A stretch of 64,000 nt of DNA, taken from positions 62,001-126,000 of the forward strand of contig NZ_CP044127.1 of the NCBI RefSeq assembly GCF_016864575.1, in the 5' to 3' direction. Source of the DNA: Rhizobium sp. BG4 (GTDB taxonomy: Bacteria; Pseudomonadota; Alphaproteobacteria; Rhizobiales; Rhizobiaceae). The position numbers and the translations under genes are program-made. The notes under the pieces were generated by a model that saw nothing but the letters and a program-made list of their open reading frames with translations, had not been told where the DNA came from and did no database searches. Positions 62,160-64,000 of this stretch are shown here, piece by piece. Within the stretch, counting starts at the first letter, position 1. The number at the start of each line of letters is the position of its first letter.

Positions 62160-62786
62160 TTAGAGTTTTACCATGCGCAAATACGGACGCAGCTCACGCC
62201 AGCCTTGAGGAAAGAGACTTTCGGCCTGCTCTTTGGTCAGTAATGGCGAAATAATCACCTCCTGACCGGGCTCCCAGTTGACAGGCGTCGAGACCTTCTG
62301 GGCGTCGGTGAGTTGGAGGCTGTCGATGGCACGAAGGATTTCGACAAAATTTCGTCCGGCGCTCGGCGGGTAGGTTAAAGTCAAGCGGACTTTCTTTTGA
62401 GGATCGATGACATAAACCGCTCGTACGGTCACAGTCGGATCGGTCTCCAGATGGATCATGCCGTAAAGTTCCGCGACTTTTTTATCGACGTCGGCGATCA
62501 TAGGGAAGTTGAGCGCGTGACCCTGCGTCTCGGCGATGTCGCGCTCCCAGCTCTCGTGAGCATCCAAATCATCTACCGACAACCCGATAGGCTTAACCCC
62601 CCGTTTGTCCCACTCCGGCTTGAGCCGCGCGACTTCCGCCAGTTCGGTTGTGCAAACGGGCGTAAAGTTTTTGGGGTGGCTAAATAGGATGCCCCATGAG
62701 CCTCTCAGCCACTCATGGAAGTTAATCATACCTTGGGTGCTGTCCTGTTGAAAGTCCGGCGCTGTCTGTCCAAGTCGAAGAGTCAT
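62160..62786 (-). CDS. 1-Cys peroxiredoxin (Prx6-like)
   Basis: A 208-residue peroxiredoxin with the peroxidatic Cys45 in NFTPVCTTELAE. No second Cys is present, which marks the 1-Cys (Prx6) type. It reduces peroxides in the cytoplasm with an external thiol. The ATG at 62786 has AGGAG 8 nt upstream. The start lies 2 bp after the CFA synthase stop, so both are one operon. The C-terminal domain has the Prx6 layout (LRAIDSLQLTDAQKVSTP as landmark). Confidence 0.9.
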   Translation of the reverse strand: MTLRLGQTAPDFQQDSTQGMINFHEWLRGSWGILFSHPKNFTPVCTTELAEVARLKPEWDKRGVKPIGLSVDDLDAHESWERDIAETQGHALNFPMIADVDKKVAELYGMIHLETDPTVTVRAVYVIDPQKKVRLTLTYPPSAGRNFVEILRAIDSLQLTDAQKVSTPVNWEPGQEVIISPLLTKEQAESLFPQGWRELRPYLRMVKL

Positions 62787-62788
62787 TT

Positions 62789-64000
62789 TCAAGCTCCTGT
62801 GTTGCCGACGCGCTCGTCGGCTGGCATGTTCTGGTTTGATACCATGGGCTGTCCGAGCTGGTGCGGAAGCGGCATGGAAATCCGTTTCTCTTCTTCGAAG
62901 ATGTAATCGCGGGAAAGCGGCAATGTCGCGATGTCACGTGTCAGCTGCACCTGCCAATTCATATGCCCGGCCCGACGGAATGCGAGCTCTGAGGCTACCA
63001 GATAAAACTCGAACATCCTGCAAAACCGTTCGTCATAGATATTGGCTAGTGCCGCCCGATTTTGTTCGAATTTTTCCCTCCATAGCGCGAGCGTTTTTGC
63101 GTAATGAAGGCGCAATATCTCGACATCCGTTGCCCATAGGCCCGATTTTTCGACGACGGATAGGACCTCCGAGATTGCCGGCGAATAACCACCCGGGAAA
63201 ATGTATTTAGCGATCCATGGATTTGTACTGCCAGGGCCGTCTGCGCGCCCGATCGCGTGAATTAAGGCAACGCCGTTAGGCCTCAGCATAGAGTAAATTT
63301 TGTCAAAGAAAGTTCGGTAGTGATCAATGCCTACGTGCTCGAACATTCCCACGGAAACGACGCGGTCAACCTGACCCGTCCAGTTCCGGTAATCAAGAAG
63401 CTGAAATGTTACTCTATCGGCGAGGCCGGCTTCATGTGCTCGCTTTCTCGCAACATTCAATTGCTCGGTCGACAACGTCAAACCAGTAACACGAGCACCG
63501 TATTCCCGCGCGAGGAACAGCGCCATGCCTCCCCAACCGCATCCGACATCGACAACCTCCAGGCCGGGCTGATCAAGTTTCAGCTTTGCGGCTATGTGAA
63601 TCTTTTTCTTGAGTTGCGCTTCCTCAAGCGTTTCGTCTCCTCTCGGAAAATAGGCACACGAATACTGCATGTCCTCATCCAGCATCAGTGAATAGACGCG
63701 GCCATCGAGATCGTAGTGATGAGCTACGTTTCGTCGTGAGGCGCTTATCGAATTGAGCTGGTCGATCCAGCGCCTTACCCAGCGAAATTTCTCGAACGCC
63801 TTGTCGAAGAAATGTTGCCCTCCCTCCATCCAGTTGAGGGTTAGAATATCCAGTACTTCGAACAGTGTTCCCGATCCGGGCGTTATATCGCCGTCCATGT
63901 ACGTTTCGCCAAGGGCTAGCGCTGGATTGAAGGTAAGCCGTCGCATTGCGCGCCGGGTCCTAATGACGAGTGATGCTCTCGGCTCGCGCCCGGAACCAAA
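62789..64000 (-). CDS. cfa: Cyclopropane-fatty-acyl-phospholipid synthase, 5' end outside the window
   Basis: At least 404 codons of a SAM-dependent CFA synthase that converts membrane unsaturated acyl chains to cyclopropane chains under stress. Features: LALGETYMDGDI near the visible N-terminus, the SAM site VDVGCGWGGMALFL, VSVGMFEHVG and HAIGRADGPGSTNPW. Upstream of the first visible ATG the frame stays open to the window edge with matching content (ASLVIRTRRAM), so the true start is outside. It is transcribed towards the peroxiredoxin gene, 2 bp away. Confidence 0.9.
   Translation of the reverse strand, partial: FGSGREPRASLVIRTRRAMRRLTFNPALALGETYMDGDITPGSGTLFEVLDILTLNWMEGGQHFFDKAFEKFRWVRRWIDQLNSISASRRNVAHHYDLDGRVYSLMLDEDMQYSCAYFPRGDETLEEAQLKKKIHIAAKLKLDQPGLEVVDVGCGWGGMALFLAREYGARVTGLTLSTEQLNVARKRAHEAGLADRVTFQLLDYRNWTGQVDRVVSVGMFEHVGIDHYRTFFDKIYSMLRPNGVALIHAIGRADGPGSTNPWIAKYIFPGGYSPAISEVLSVVEKSGLWATDVEILRLHYAKTLALWREKFEQNRAALANIYDERFCRMFEFYLVASELAFRRAGHMNWQVQLTRDIATLPLSRDYIFEEEKRISMPLPHQLGQPMVSNQNMPADERVGNTGA

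Noticed and set aside
1..64000. tRNA, rRNA, CRISPR array, attachment site or replication origin
   Set aside because: I looked for tRNA-like T-loops, regularly spaced repeats and rep/par genes by eye and found none; a computed search (tRNAscan-SE, CRISPR finder) would be decisive.

Overview
The window looks like an accessory region of an alphaproteobacterium of the Rhizobium/Agrobacterium/Sinorhizobium type. The evidence is its moderately GC-rich DNA, abundant LysR-type regulators, PAS- and HBM-type chemoreceptors, an HcnABC/opine-oxidase-like operon, IS3-family remnants and many overlapping TGATG/ATGA gene junctions. I saw no rRNA, tRNA, CRISPR array or replication/conjugation genes, so chromosome and megaplasmid cannot be told apart.

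Layout. (1) 1-14050 is a catabolic locus: a split saccharopine-dehydrogenase-like gene (cut by the window edge), then alanine racemase, EamA exporter and HAD hydrolase; an IclR regulator; a MmgE/PrpD protein; a three-component HcnABC/opine-oxidase-like flavoenzyme; a polar amino acid ABC importer; and a one-piece dihydroxyacetone-kinase-type enzyme. The gene set resembles opine or D-/imino-acid uptake and oxidation; the substrate is not known. (2) htpG with a heat-shock-type promoter (14359-16306), then a decayed ATP-dependent DNA ligase. (3) 17434-31470 is a probable defence island: a PD-(D/E)XK + DUF5655-like protein, a complete type I restriction-modification operon hsdM-hsdS-hsdR with a YgjP/SprT-like metalloprotease, a large HEPN-STAND NTPase-TPR protein with a cold-shock-like C-terminus, a frameshifted PD-(D/E)XK nuclease, and a three-gene membrane operon containing a J-domain with HSD instead of HPD. 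(4) 31640-47092 is a mosaic: a decayed GGDEF gene, a PAS chemoreceptor, two IS3-family remnants, two LysR genes, a frameshifted Tat-exported hydrolase, a methyltransferase, an NmrA-like protein, a SnoaL-like protein, an SDR plus GH15 glucosidase, a ZIP transporter, a DUF488 protein and an XRE regulator. (5) 47146-51714 carries a hybrid histidine kinase and an HBM-type chemoreceptor. (6) 51884-64000 carries a YeiE/YeiH-like pair (yeiH frameshifted), an Rnk-like protein, a LysR + HPP-CBS operon, carbonic anhydrase, a ClC channel/antiporter, twin MarR regulators, a cystathionine-synthase-type enzyme, 1-Cys peroxiredoxin and cyclopropane fatty acid synthase (cut by the window edge). Together these suggest anion, acid and oxidative-stress handling.

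Four otherwise good genes each carry one single-base frameshift (about 935, 28342-28349, 37124-37128, 53546-53550), two of them in homopolymers. Sequencing error must be excluded before calling them pseudogenes. The GGDEF, ligase and IS remnants carry several lesions and are convincingly decayed. The best candidates for something undescribed are the HEPN-STAND-TPR-cold-shock protein and the J-domain membrane triad.
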